Positions 34,765-42,707 of a stretch of 64,000 bases of DNA are shown one piece after another. The position numbers and the translations under genes are program-made. The notes beneath the pieces are model-generated. The model was not told the origin of the DNA and did not search any database. It was given only the letters and a program-made list of their open reading frames with translations. The stretch comes from an uncultured Acidimicrobiales bacterium (GTDB lineage Bacteria; Actinomycetota; Acidimicrobiia; Acidimicrobiales; SZUA-35): the NCBI GenBank assembly GCA_937922805.1, contig CALAJV010000003.1:418806-482805 (forward strand), written 5' to 3'. Position 1 is the stretch's first letter, and every line of letters begins with the position of its first letter.

Positions 34765-35544
34765 CTAGCTCGTTACGGTTCGTCGCAACTTACGAAGATG
34801 GGCATCGAAGATGTCGGCCAACTCGCGACCTTGGCTACCGAAGGCGTGGATGGGCGCTCGTTCACCGTGAGCTTGGTTTACAACTACTCGTTGAGGAATC
34901 GTTGGTTTCCAAACTGACTGGGTGCCAACCATTTTGTTGAGGTCGACTATTCGGGACTGGGCGTCGCTTGACACCGCAGGTACCCGATTCAGCACAACTC
35001 CGGCAAGATCAAGCTTGCGGTTATCGCTGCTCCAGACCTCTTCAATGAGATCAAGAACCGGTTCGACACCGCGTACTCCAAAGATCGTTGGTTCTACTAC
35101 GAGCAGCGCACCGTCGGCGGCGGCCAGGCCGTTTGACGTATTCAGCCCGAGCGACGGAGCGCAATCTATCAACACGACATCAAACTCTGAGGCCACGCCT
35201 TCTAACGACTTGGCCAATCGACCAACGCTGGTATCTCGTCGGGTATCGGCCTCGCGCTCGGTCAGATCGCCAGCGCCGGGGAGAATCCATATTTCTTCCC
35301 CCCAACCGGAGGGAACGATCATTTCTTTTGCGGCTCCGCTTCGGTTGGCGTGGATAGCATCACCAGTTCCGAGGTTTTTCGTTGATGGATCAACCCCTAA
35401 CGCCCAAGTGGCGTTGGCCTGAGCATCGAGATCAACGACCAACGTACGAAGGCCAGCGGCCCACGCAGCGGACGCAAGTCCGAGGGTGACGGTCGTTTTA
35501 CCGACGCCACCTTTTTGGTTCAACACAGCGACAGTGCTTGTCAT
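34765..35544 (-). CDS. ParA/Soj-family ATPase
   Basis: 259 residues with the deviant Walker A KGGVGKTT (11-18), VVDLDAQANATWALG (switch I region) and VLIDCAPSLGLNTSNGL (Walker B). This is the ParA/MinD fold used in DNA segregation or protein positioning. AAGGGG lies upstream of ATG. No parB gene or parS-like site is adjacent and there is no sign of plasmid or origin context, so it may be an orphan ParA that positions another cargo; a 152-residue membrane coiled-coil protein is encoded 115 nt upstream. Confidence 0.88.
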   Translation of the reverse strand: MTSTVAVLNQKGGVGKTTVTLGLASAAWAAGLRTLVVDLDAQANATWALGVDPSTKNLGTGDAIHANRSGAAKEMIVPSGWGEEIWILPGAGDLTEREADTRRDTSVGRLAKSLEGVASEFDVVLIDCAPSLGLNTSNGLAAADGALLVVEPTIFGVRGVEPVLDLIEEVWSSDNRKLDLAGVVLNRVPAVSSDAQSRIVDLNKMVGTQSVWKPTIPQRVVVNQAHGERAPIHAFGSQGRELADIFDAHLRKLRRTVTS

Positions 35545-35659
35545 AGGAATCCCCTTGAGTCGAGCGACCGGTTAACTCTAGCGGTCAGAATCGCGTCAAC
35601 TCACCTCGCCCCAACTGTCTGTCGACGAAGGGTGGGGTTGATCGCAGAATACAGCGGGT

Positions 35660-36118
35660 TTAAAGCGCTAAGTCAGACCGATTCATAATGGTCTGCGAGG
35701 TCTCGGCAGGCCGGAGATTGATTACTTCCGCTCCACGCCCTTGACTTTCTAACAGAGCTCTCAGCTGTCTGATTTCGGCCTCGTTTTGGTCTCGTTTGTG
35801 GCGGGCTGCGGTGAGAGCCCCATCCGCACGAGCGATCAAGCTACGCAGATTGGCCATTTCTGCCGCCATTTTCGGGTCTGGACCGCTGGAGGTGGGCGGA
35901 GCTGGCGCTAGTTGATCCCGACGAAAATTAGGATCTTCAACCTCAGCCCGTAAGGCAAACAGGTCGTTTACAGCTTGGGTACGCTGTCGTTCGATTTTTT
36001 TTCGACTCGATATCAGCTTCGCTACTTCACGCTGATTACGGCGGTCTAGGATCCACAAACCGATTGCCCCGATAAGAACACCGATTCCGATTCCGATAGC
36101 TACCTGGACAAGATTCAT
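35660..36118 (-). CDS. Membrane-anchored coiled-coil protein, unknown function
   Basis: 152 residues: an N-terminal membrane helix (VAIGIGIGVLIGAIGLWIL) then charged helical segments (REVAKLISSRKKIERQRTQA and RSLIARADGALTAARHKRDQ) separated by a Pro-rich linker. GGAG lies 10 nt before ATG. Not a recognised family. Being next to and codirectional with the orphan ParA gene, it might be its membrane partner, which is an inference from context only. Confidence 0.6.
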   Translation of the reverse strand: MNLVQVAIGIGIGVLIGAIGLWILDRRNQREVAKLISSRKKIERQRTQAVNDLFALRAEVEDPNFRRDQLAPAPPTSSGPDPKMAAEMANLRSLIARADGALTAARHKRDQNEAEIRQLRALLESQGRGAEVINLRPAETSQTIMNRSDLAL

Positions 36119-36414
36119 CTTGATCTAACTCCGCCTTGTAAAAGGGAAAATTCCTAGCATTTCGAGGTCGAGCCCAACACCCCATATGTCCATGCAGTTA
36201 CAAGTGTAGTCAACCACGGCTCTTTACACCACTGGATGTTTGCTAAGAACGTCATCTGAGCGCAATTTCTTCAGATCTATAATTTCTGATGATTGGACTA
36301 AGGTCGCTTTTTTGACTATTGGAGCGGTTTGTAGGGCGACAAATGTCCGAGATCGGCCGTCTAGTCCAACCGACCGATGGCGACTCCGTGGCAAATTGCC
36401 TACCTAATGAGAAA

Positions 36415-37032
36415 TCAGAAAAGCGTGTCCTGAAGCTGATCCTGCCGCCCGGCCAACCAATGCGGCCGACACCGAAGGTCATAAGAAATAATGGCTGCGG
36501 TCTCATCTTGAGTATCGCCAACCACCTTAAGGTCACCTTCGTATACCTGTTGCCCGTTTACTAGTCTGGCGTTGTGGGTAGCGCGGGCCCCGCACCAACA
36601 TCGAGCCTCAACTTGCAGTTCCGATCTCCGGTCGGCGACTTCCATAAGCCGTCGGCTGCCTGGGAACAGAAGCCCTTGAAACGATGTAAGAAGACCGAAT
36701 GCGTAGACCTCGATTTGGAGTTCGTCGACCACTCGCGCCAGCTGATCGATTTGACCCGGCTCATAAAACTGCGCTTCGTCACAGATTACGGCGTCCAACC
36801 CATGTCGAGTAGCGTGTTCTTGAGCTATCAGACGATGAACGTCAACTGTGCCATCGATTATCGTCGCCTCAGCGGCTACTCCTAATCGGCTCGAGACTCG
36901 GCCGTCGCTTCGATCGAGCTGTGTTAGCAGCATGCATGCATGGCCACTCTTGCTCAAGTTGTAGTGAATCTGAAGCGCCTGCGTCGACTTTCCGGATCCC
37001 ATCGTTCCAAAATAAAAGCGAAGCTCGGCCAT
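36415..37032 (-). CDS. tdk: Thymidine kinase
   Basis: 205-residue type II (TK1-like) thymidine kinase. P-loop GTMGSGKS (9-16), catalytic Glu in VICDEAQFYEP, the lasso region with CWCGARATHNARLV and LRCRPHW that together give the Cys/His ligands of the structural zinc. It phosphorylates thymidine to dTMP. ATG 6 nt after TAGATT and no Shine-Dalgarno, so probably leaderless. The roughly 300 nt downstream contain no recognisable gene. Confidence 0.93.
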   Translation of the reverse strand: MAELRFYFGTMGSGKSTQALQIHYNLSKSGHACMLLTQLDRSDGRVSSRLGVAAEATIIDGTVDVHRLIAQEHATRHGLDAVICDEAQFYEPGQIDQLARVVDELQIEVYAFGLLTSFQGLLFPGSRRLMEVADRRSELQVEARCWCGARATHNARLVNGQQVYEGDLKVVGDTQDETAAIISYDLRCRPHWLAGRQDQLQDTLF

Positions 37033-37038
37033 TGTCTA

Positions 37039-37044
37039 AATCTA
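37039..37044 (-). promoter_or_regulatory. -10 box TAGATT for leaderless tdk
   Basis: Minus-strand TAGATT, 6 nt (tagaca), ATG of tdk. One of nine TANNNT-N6-RTG starts. Confidence 0.5.
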
Positions 37045-37191
37045 GCGACTAGCTGAGTCAGTGGGTAGCAGAGACACGTTTTGAAGACAATTGACTACTC
37101 CGATTGTGCCAAGGTCCTGGTGGAGCCAATACAATTAAAGCGCACCGTTTACTATGATCTGGCTTGCGCTCGGTCGAGGCGATAGAACTGC

Positions 37192-38016
37192 GTGTACGAC
37201 GACCTTCCCTCTAAAACAGCCACCGATGAGGTGGTGTCAGACATCGAAGTTGTTGATTCAGCTGACGCGCTCGTTGCGTGGCCAGAGAAACCGAATACCG
37301 GTTTTGCCGGCTGGTTTGGCCGACCGATCATGCTCGAACTCCGCGCCCCGTTCGAACGGAAAGCACTTCGACAGTCTCCGATCTATAACGGTGTCGGGGT
37401 TCCTAAGGGGGAAGGTCGACCGGTTCTGGTTGTTCCCGGGTTTTTCGCTGCACAAGACAGCGCCGATGATCTAATCACAATCCTCGACAACGCCGGATGG
37501 GATATCAGCTTGGCCGACGTCGGCCGCAATGCTGGACCGGCCTACAACAGCTTGTCGGCGGCGGAAGAAAATCTGAAACAACTGACAGCTCGCACGAAGA
37601 AACCAGTGACCATAATCGGACACAGCCGCGGTGGTCAGTTCGCTCGGGTAATGGCCGTGCGGCATCCAGAAACAGTGCGACAAGTAATAACAGTAGGCTC
37701 CCCGCTTTGTGTTAAATACCCAAAGTTCGCAGTAGTGAACCTTCCCGCCTCGATTCTAGATCGACTCTGGCGCCTGGGATTGTTTGGACCGGTTTATCCG
37801 GCTCAAGAAGATGCCGTCGACCGGGACCGATACCGATCCTTCCCGGCTGAGGTTGATTTTGTATCGATCTACTCCAAATCCGACGGAATCGTCGATTGGC
37901 GTCTCTCACTCGACCCAGCGGCAAGGCACGTTGAGGTACAGACCTCTCACCGAGCCATCTGGAATAGCGTCAACGGCGTTCGCGCAATCGTCACTGCCAT
38001 GGCAGACGTAGAGTAA
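37192..38016 (+). CDS. Alpha/beta hydrolase (lipase-like)
   Basis: 274 residues. VLVVPGFFAAQDSA gives the oxyanion region, IIGHSRGGQFARV the nucleophile elbow (Ser145), SKSDGIVDWR a probable catalytic Asp and VQTSHRAIWNS the His. VITVGSPL follows the nucleophile as in triacylglycerol lipases/esterases. No signal peptide is seen (the N-terminus is hydrophilic), so it is probably cytoplasmic. GTG start. Divergent from tdk and convergent with the HAD gene. Substrate unknown. Confidence 0.85.
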   Translation: MYDDLPSKTATDEVVSDIEVVDSADALVAWPEKPNTGFAGWFGRPIMLELRAPFERKALRQSPIYNGVGVPKGEGRPVLVVPGFFAAQDSADDLITILDNAGWDISLADVGRNAGPAYNSLSAAEENLKQLTARTKKPVTIIGHSRGGQFARVMAVRHPETVRQVITVGSPLCVKYPKFAVVNLPASILDRLWRLGLFGPVYPAQEDAVDRDRYRSFPAEVDFVSIYSKSDGIVDWRLSLDPAARHVEVQTSHRAIWNSVNGVRAIVTAMADVE

Positions 38017-38045
38017 CTCCCCGACCCGGCGTATTCATTAGCAGT

Positions 38046-38897
38046 TCATCTACTAGCTAAAAGTTCCTCGACTTTGATCGCCAATCCGTCATCATCGTTT
38101 CCTTTGATGATTTCATCGGCAGCCATTTTTGCATCATCAGTGGCATTCGCCATGGCAAAACTCAAGCCAGCCCAGTTCAGCATCGGCAAGTCGTTGTGAT
38201 TGTCTCCGAACGCCGCCACCTCGGACGCATCGATACCAAGATCTTTCGTCAGCAGGCCAAGGGCGGTCGCCTTCGTGACCTGCCCGGCTGCAAGTTCTAT
38301 GAATGATAAGCCCGAGTACGATGGCACGGCTTTGTCACCCACGGCCAGCGATATTTGCTGATAGAGCTCATCGAGAGTTTTGGACGTGTCGAATGCAAGG
38401 ACCTTCTGAATCCGTTGGTTCGTGAACGGGCCGTCAGGTTCGAACACTTCAGCGATATCGGCGATTGACGGTTTGTCTGGTAGTGCCGGAACAACCTCTT
38501 CAAATCCTGACTCATACGCAACGTCGGTTTCGAACTCGATAGCAAACCCGACTGATGGCAGCAATGAACGAAGTGTCTCGACCATCCATCTGGCAGTCAC
38601 CTCGTCCAACCAGAATCCTCGAACCAGTTCGTCTTTTCCAAGATGCCGGGTGACGGCGCCGTTGGCGAAGATCCAGTATGAAGGAAGGTCCGCGGCCTCA
38701 ATCACGTCGGTAGCAATGACCATTGGCCGACCAGTAACCGGCACAACGCGAATGCCCTCGGATTCGGCCGCATGAAGGGCTGCTTTTACCCGAGGCGAGA
38801 GCGAGCCATCGCTTCGAATCATCGTGCCATCAATATCAGTCGCTATTAGGCGGATCGGATTCACTTGAGTTTCACTTTCCGTTGACGCCTTGATCAC
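38046..38897 (-). CDS. HAD-superfamily hydrolase, Cof type IIB
   Basis: 283 residues. Motif I LIATDIDGTMIRSDG with the nucleophile Asp, motif II in VVPVTGRP, and motif IV AAFGDNHNDLPML with the Mg ligands; the C2-type cap lies between II and IV. VTKATALGLLTKDLGI is the usual Cof stretch. It dephosphorylates small metabolites such as sugar phosphates or nucleotides. GTG 38897 is taken; a later GTG just before NPIRLIATD is an alternative start. Convergent with the lipase-like gene. Confidence 0.9.
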   Translation of the reverse strand: MIKASTESETQVNPIRLIATDIDGTMIRSDGSLSPRVKAALHAAESEGIRVVPVTGRPMVIATDVIEAADLPSYWIFANGAVTRHLGKDELVRGFWLDEVTARWMVETLRSLLPSVGFAIEFETDVAYESGFEEVVPALPDKPSIADIAEVFEPDGPFTNQRIQKVLAFDTSKTLDELYQQISLAVGDKAVPSYSGLSFIELAAGQVTKATALGLLTKDLGIDASEVAAFGDNHNDLPMLNWAGLSFAMANATDDAKMAADEIIKGNDDDGLAIKVEELLASR

Positions 38898-38945
38898 GCA
38901 ATCCTATTTGGAGTTAGGCATCTTCAGACAGACTTACAGAACGCA

Positions 38946-38979
38946 AAAGGGGAGAGCAACAAATGCCGCTCTCCCCTTT
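38946..38979 (-). terminator. Rho-independent terminator of the coiled-coil/H3TH gene
   Basis: Perfect 12-nt arms (AAAGGGGAGAGC / GCTCTCCCCTTT) with a 10-nt loop; on the minus strand the stem runs straight into TTTT. It lies 19 nt after the stop of the coiled-coil gene. Confidence 0.8.
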
Positions 38980-38997
38980 CGATGTTCGCTTGCGTGA

Positions 38998-41295
38998 TTA
39001 CTTGGCTTCGTTCAGGAAGGTTTCCCGAGTCGGCCGGTTATACGGTTGCTGCAACGGGAACCGCTTGACCAAATCGTTTGCCTGCGGAACCCATTGGTCA
39101 CGCTCGATTCGGCCCGGGAATGTCTTGATGGCATCGTTGACTTTGTCAACTTCTGCCTTGGACATATTCGCTAGCTGTTCCCAAGCTTTGATTCCAAAGC
39201 CGTTGAGGGTTTTTTCCATTACTGGACCAATGCCATTAACAACCTTTAGGTCATCTTTGTGACCAGCTCCGGCGGTACCAAGCTTGGTTTTGCCTTTAGC
39301 CCATGAAGTCGACTTCTTAGCAGCCTTTTTCTTGGCCGGCGCCTTCTTCTTAGCGGCTACTTTCTTGGTGGCCTTTTTAGCTGGCGCCTTCTTTGCCGCT
39401 GATTTCGCCTTCTTCTTCGCTGGCTTCTTCTTGCCTTTGGCCTTTGAGGTGTCTTCTCCTGGGGTATGGCCCTGGTCTAGGAGACCTTGGGCTCCGCCCA
39501 TCCAATCGTCGCGTTCGATCCTTCCGGGGAAGGCGTCGATTGCTGCTGTGACTTTCTCGATGTCAGCCTTTTTAAAGGCGGCGACTTGCTCCCAAGTCTG
39601 GATTCCGAAGCTGTTAAGCGTCTTTTCCATCTTCGGACCAATTCCCTTGATCCGTTTTAGGTCATCGACGTGATCAGCTCCTGGAGTTCCGAGCTTAGTT
39701 TTACCCTTCATCCAGGAGGTCTTGGATGCCTTCTTCTTTTTCTTGGCCTTCGGGGCAGCTGCTACCTTCGCTGGCTTTGCCTTTGCGGCCTTTTCAGCTC
39801 GCTCAAGCCGTCGGCGAAGGTCGGCGATCGTCTTATCGCGTCCCGGCACCAGAGCAGCTGACTGCTCGGCCTTAGCCAACCTGTTCTTGCTCTTGTCTGC
39901 ATCGGCTTTCGCTTTGGCCAAGTCAGCTCGAAGCTTGGCCAGCCCACTGGCTTCCGCCTTCGCTTTCGAGAGGTCAGACTGCAACCCGGCAACCTTGCCA
40001 GCGTCAGCCTTCGCCTTGGCCAACTCAGACTCAAGCGCAGCAACCTTCGCCGCATCAGACTTCGCCGCAGCCAAATCAGCCCTGAGCTTCGCCGCTACCT
40101 CAGCATCAGACTTCGCCCGAGCATCAGCAGCAGACTTCGCCTTAGCCAACTCAGACTCAAGAGCAGGGACCCGATTTGCCTTCGGGGTTGCTTCAGCGAG
40201 CTGAGATTTAAATCCTTGAATTTCGGTTTGCATTTGTGAAGCCTTAGCTGCATCAGCCTTCGCCTTAGCCAACTCAGACTCCAAACCAGCAACCTTGCCA
40301 GCATCAGCCTTCGCCTTAGCCAACTCAGACTGCAAACCAGCAACCTTGCCAGCCTCAACCTGAGAAGCCTGCAAATCAGCCCGCAACTTCGCAGCCGCAT
40401 CAGCATCAGCCTTCGCCTTAGCCAACTCAGACTGCAAACCAGCAACCTTGCCAGCCTCGGCCTTAGACCTGTCGAGCTCGCCTCTTAACGATTTCACTTC
40501 GGTGTCTGCTTTCGCAAAGCCCATAGCTTGCTCTTTGGACTTGGCGAGTTCGGACTGCAAACCAGCAACCTTGCCAGCATCAGCCTTCGCCTTAGCCAAC
40601 TCAGACTCCAAACCAGCAACCTTGCCAGCATCAGCCTTCGCCTTAGCCAACTCAGACTCCAAACCAGCAACCTTGCCAGCATCAGCCTTCGCCTTTTCAA
40701 GCTCAACGGTGCGCGCTTGCAGCTGTGTTTCGAGTTGGCTTGTTTGATCGGCCTTCGTTTTGAGGGTCTGGACTTGACCGGCAAGCTCGCCGGCCCGATC
40801 AGCTTCGCCTCGCAAGTTGATGACTTCAGCTTCGAGTGTCTTTGCTCGGCCTGCTTCATCGCGCAGATTGATGATTTCAGATTCAAGTTCATCAGCCCGA
40901 CCTGCTTTTGACTTCAACTGCCCGATTTCACCTTCGAGGGTGTCGGCCCGTTGTGCCTTGCTTCGCAAATCTACGATCTGGGTTTCGAGCCCTGGAACAA
41001 GATCCGCTTTCTTGCGGAAGTCTCGTAGTTGCCCTTCGAGCGCAGGTACCTTTTCGGCATCTACCCTGGTGCGGTCGAGCTCAAGTTGGAGTTCGTCAGA
41101 ACGTTCCTCAGCCGCCTTTAGAGAGCTGACCTTCAAACGAAGCCGATGTGACTCCTCTTCCGCATCTCGACGGTGCCGCTCGAAGTCAGCAGCTTCAGCC
41201 TTTCGTCGCCACCACCACCAGAGCAGTCCTAGAGCGAGGCCCAATAAGAAGCACAGCAGTAGTGCCAGTGCAATTACTCCAAATAACCAACCCAT
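38998..41295 (-). CDS. Membrane-anchored long coiled-coil protein with two C-terminal H3TH (COG3743-like) domains
   Basis: 765 residues. An N-terminal membrane helix (about 3-27, ending LLWWWWRR) is followed by about 480 residues of continuous coiled coil built partly of 17-residue repeats (AKAKADAGKVAGLESEL). Residues about 525-615 and 662-765 are two copies of a module (WxKGKTKLGT, DDLKxxxGIGPxMEKTLNxFGI, FPGRIERDxW) matching the helix-3-turn-helix domain annotated as predicted 5' DNA nuclease (COG3743). Between them is a Lys/Ala/Pro linker (616-661) resembling histone-H1-like tails. GGAAG precedes ATG. It lies downstream of a BON-OmpA gene. An envelope-nucleoid tether is a reasonable guess; nuclease activity is unproven. 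Confidence 0.8.
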   Translation of the reverse strand: MGWLFGVIALALLLCFLLGLALGLLWWWWRRKAEAADFERHRRDAEEESHRLRLKVSSLKAAEERSDELQLELDRTRVDAEKVPALEGQLRDFRKKADLVPGLETQIVDLRSKAQRADTLEGEIGQLKSKAGRADELESEIINLRDEAGRAKTLEAEVINLRGEADRAGELAGQVQTLKTKADQTSQLETQLQARTVELEKAKADAGKVAGLESELAKAKADAGKVAGLESELAKAKADAGKVAGLQSELAKSKEQAMGFAKADTEVKSLRGELDRSKAEAGKVAGLQSELAKAKADADAAAKLRADLQASQVEAGKVAGLQSELAKAKADAGKVAGLESELAKAKADAAKASQMQTEIQGFKSQLAEATPKANRVPALESELAKAKSAADARAKSDAEVAAKLRADLAAAKSDAAKVAALESELAKAKADAGKVAGLQSDLSKAKAEASGLAKLRADLAKAKADADKSKNRLAKAEQSAALVPGRDKTIADLRRRLERAEKAAKAKPAKVAAAPKAKKKKKASKTSWMKGKTKLGTPGADHVDDLKRIKGIGPKMEKTLNSFGIQTWEQVAAFKKADIEKVTAAIDAFPGRIERDDWMGGAQGLLDQGHTPGEDTSKAKGKKKPAKKKAKSAAKKAPAKKATKKVAAKKKAPAKKKAAKKSTSWAKGKTKLGTAGAGHKDDLKVVNGIGPVMEKTLNGFGIKAWEQLANMSKAEVDKVNDAIKTFPGRIERDQWVPQANDLVKRFPLQQPYNRPTRETFLNEAK
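40570..40671 (-). repeat. 51-bp tandem repeats in the coiled-coil gene
   Basis: Two identical 51-bp units (40570-40620, 40621-40671) followed by a partial third; diverged copies occur between about 39990 and 40460. Each unit encodes 17 residues of coiled coil. In-frame, so likely expandable without disrupting the gene. Confidence 0.85.
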
Positions 41296-41421
41296 ATCAG
41301 GCTTCCTTTCCTGAGAAGCGTCGCTGTTCTTTTACGTCGCGCATGCTTCGATTTGCTGTCTTCGCTTGTAGTTCGATTGCTGTACTTATCGTTACTTGTT
41401 TTAGGTGTCCAGAAGTCGAAA

Positions 41422-42429
41422 TCATTCGGCAACTTCCCATTCGATTCGACGGTTGGCCTGAAGATCTTCTTCAGTGACCTCTGGGTCTACCTTGAGCTCG
41501 CTCTCGCCCCGGCCTTCAGATGAAAGCCTGGCTGCGTCGACACCTTTTTCGTCGACTAGGTAAGCGACGACCGAGTCGGCTCGAGCCTGACTTAGCGCTC
41601 GGTTTGCTTCGTCTGATCCTCGGCTATCGGTATGACCGACGACAACGAGGTTTCCGGCCTCTGGATTGTCGTTGATCACGTCAGCAGCAGCATCAAGTGT
41701 TGACTGCGATTCAGGGCGAATCGTTGCTCGGCTAGTATCAAATTGAATTGGCTCTAGCGAGAAGATGCCATTTAGCGTCTCGTCGATCGATTTGATCGTG
41801 ATCTGGTCAATGACTTCCAGATTGCCTTGCGCTGCTACAGCGGTTCCTTTAGCAAACCAATCGTCTCTCTCAGATTGAGACGCAGCCTCGCCGGTAAGAA
41901 CGATCTGGCCTCCGTCGTTGGTGAACACTTCGCTGTCGACAGTTAGATTGTCGGTCACGTTGTCTGCACCGTACTGAGCAACAGCCTCATCGTTAATCGC
42001 AGCCTTTGTTGCATCATCGGCTACTACGCCATCGAGAACAATCGCCGATCCGGCCGCAGCGGCCAGAGTCAGTTGCGCAGGTTTCAGTTCAGGAGCTTCT
42101 GGCTCCGGCTCTTCCGCTACCTCTGGTTCTGGGTCAAGGTCGGGTTCGATATCTTCTTCAGTCACGAGATATTTAACCGACTGGACGCCTTCTACATCTT
42201 TGGCTGCAGCAACTGCGGCTGCTTCCTGGCTTGCCGGACCACTCAAGGTGATGTGTGCTGCATCGGCGCCAATCCCGGAAATTCCGTCGTAAGCAACGCC
42301 AGCGGGCAGAGCGCCGGTAACCGCAGTCGAAAGACTGCCGCTAACCATGCCTGCGAGTAACAGTCCTTTGATTAAAAGCCCGAGCAATGCCACCAGTGGA
42401 ATCAACCACCATCTTCTAAGCCAACGCAT
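41422..42429 (-). CDS. BON + OmpA-like domain membrane protein (ArfA/OmpATb-like)
   Basis: 335 residues. An N-terminal membrane helix (LIPLVALLGLLIKGLLLAG) is followed by BON-like segments (ITLSGPASQEAAAVAAAKDV and IVLTGEAASQSERDDWFAKG), an acidic Glu/Pro linker (about 95-115), and a C-terminal OmpA domain with IQFDTSRATIRPES, VVGHTDSRGSDEANRALSQA and ANRRIEW, the peptidoglycan-binding consensus. The same order occurs in mycobacterial OmpATb/ArfA. AGGAGAG precedes ATG. Placed between GH16 and coiled-coil/H3TH genes, all minus strand, it probably links membrane and cell wall. Confidence 0.88.
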   Translation of the reverse strand: MRWLRRWWLIPLVALLGLLIKGLLLAGMVSGSLSTAVTGALPAGVAYDGISGIGADAAHITLSGPASQEAAAVAAAKDVEGVQSVKYLVTEEDIEPDLDPEPEVAEEPEPEAPELKPAQLTLAAAAGSAIVLDGVVADDATKAAINDEAVAQYGADNVTDNLTVDSEVFTNDGGQIVLTGEAASQSERDDWFAKGTAVAAQGNLEVIDQITIKSIDETLNGIFSLEPIQFDTSRATIRPESQSTLDAAADVINDNPEAGNLVVVGHTDSRGSDEANRALSQARADSVVAYLVDEKGVDAARLSSEGRGESELKVDPEVTEEDLQANRRIEWEVAE

Positions 42430-42707
42430 TTTCTCTCCTGCGGATAGTCATTGATATAAAGGACGATTCAAATCGATGAATTGTCGCGGACGATCTGTCG
42501 TTTATAGTTTTGACGCTACGCATTTTGACCGCCGTCGGGATCCGTTCAGCATCGCCGGATCGCGCCATCATGTCTCGATATCGCTCCGCCGGTCGATGCC
42601 CGCCCTAGTCACCGACTGCAAGTCTAGTCCCGATGATCGCCCAAGCCAAAGAGAGAGCGACGAACCGCGTTCATCTAACAGCGAAGCGCAACGCGCAGCG
42701 TTGACTG

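Noticed and set aside
39990..40700. CRISPR-like regular repeats
   Set aside because: The 51-bp units are contiguous, in frame, and encode coiled coil; there are no unique spacers and no cas genes.
42689..42703. CAACGC-gca-GCGTTG hairpin after the GH16 stop as intrinsic terminator
   Set aside because: Stem of only 6 bp and no U-run on the minus strand; too weak to call a terminator.
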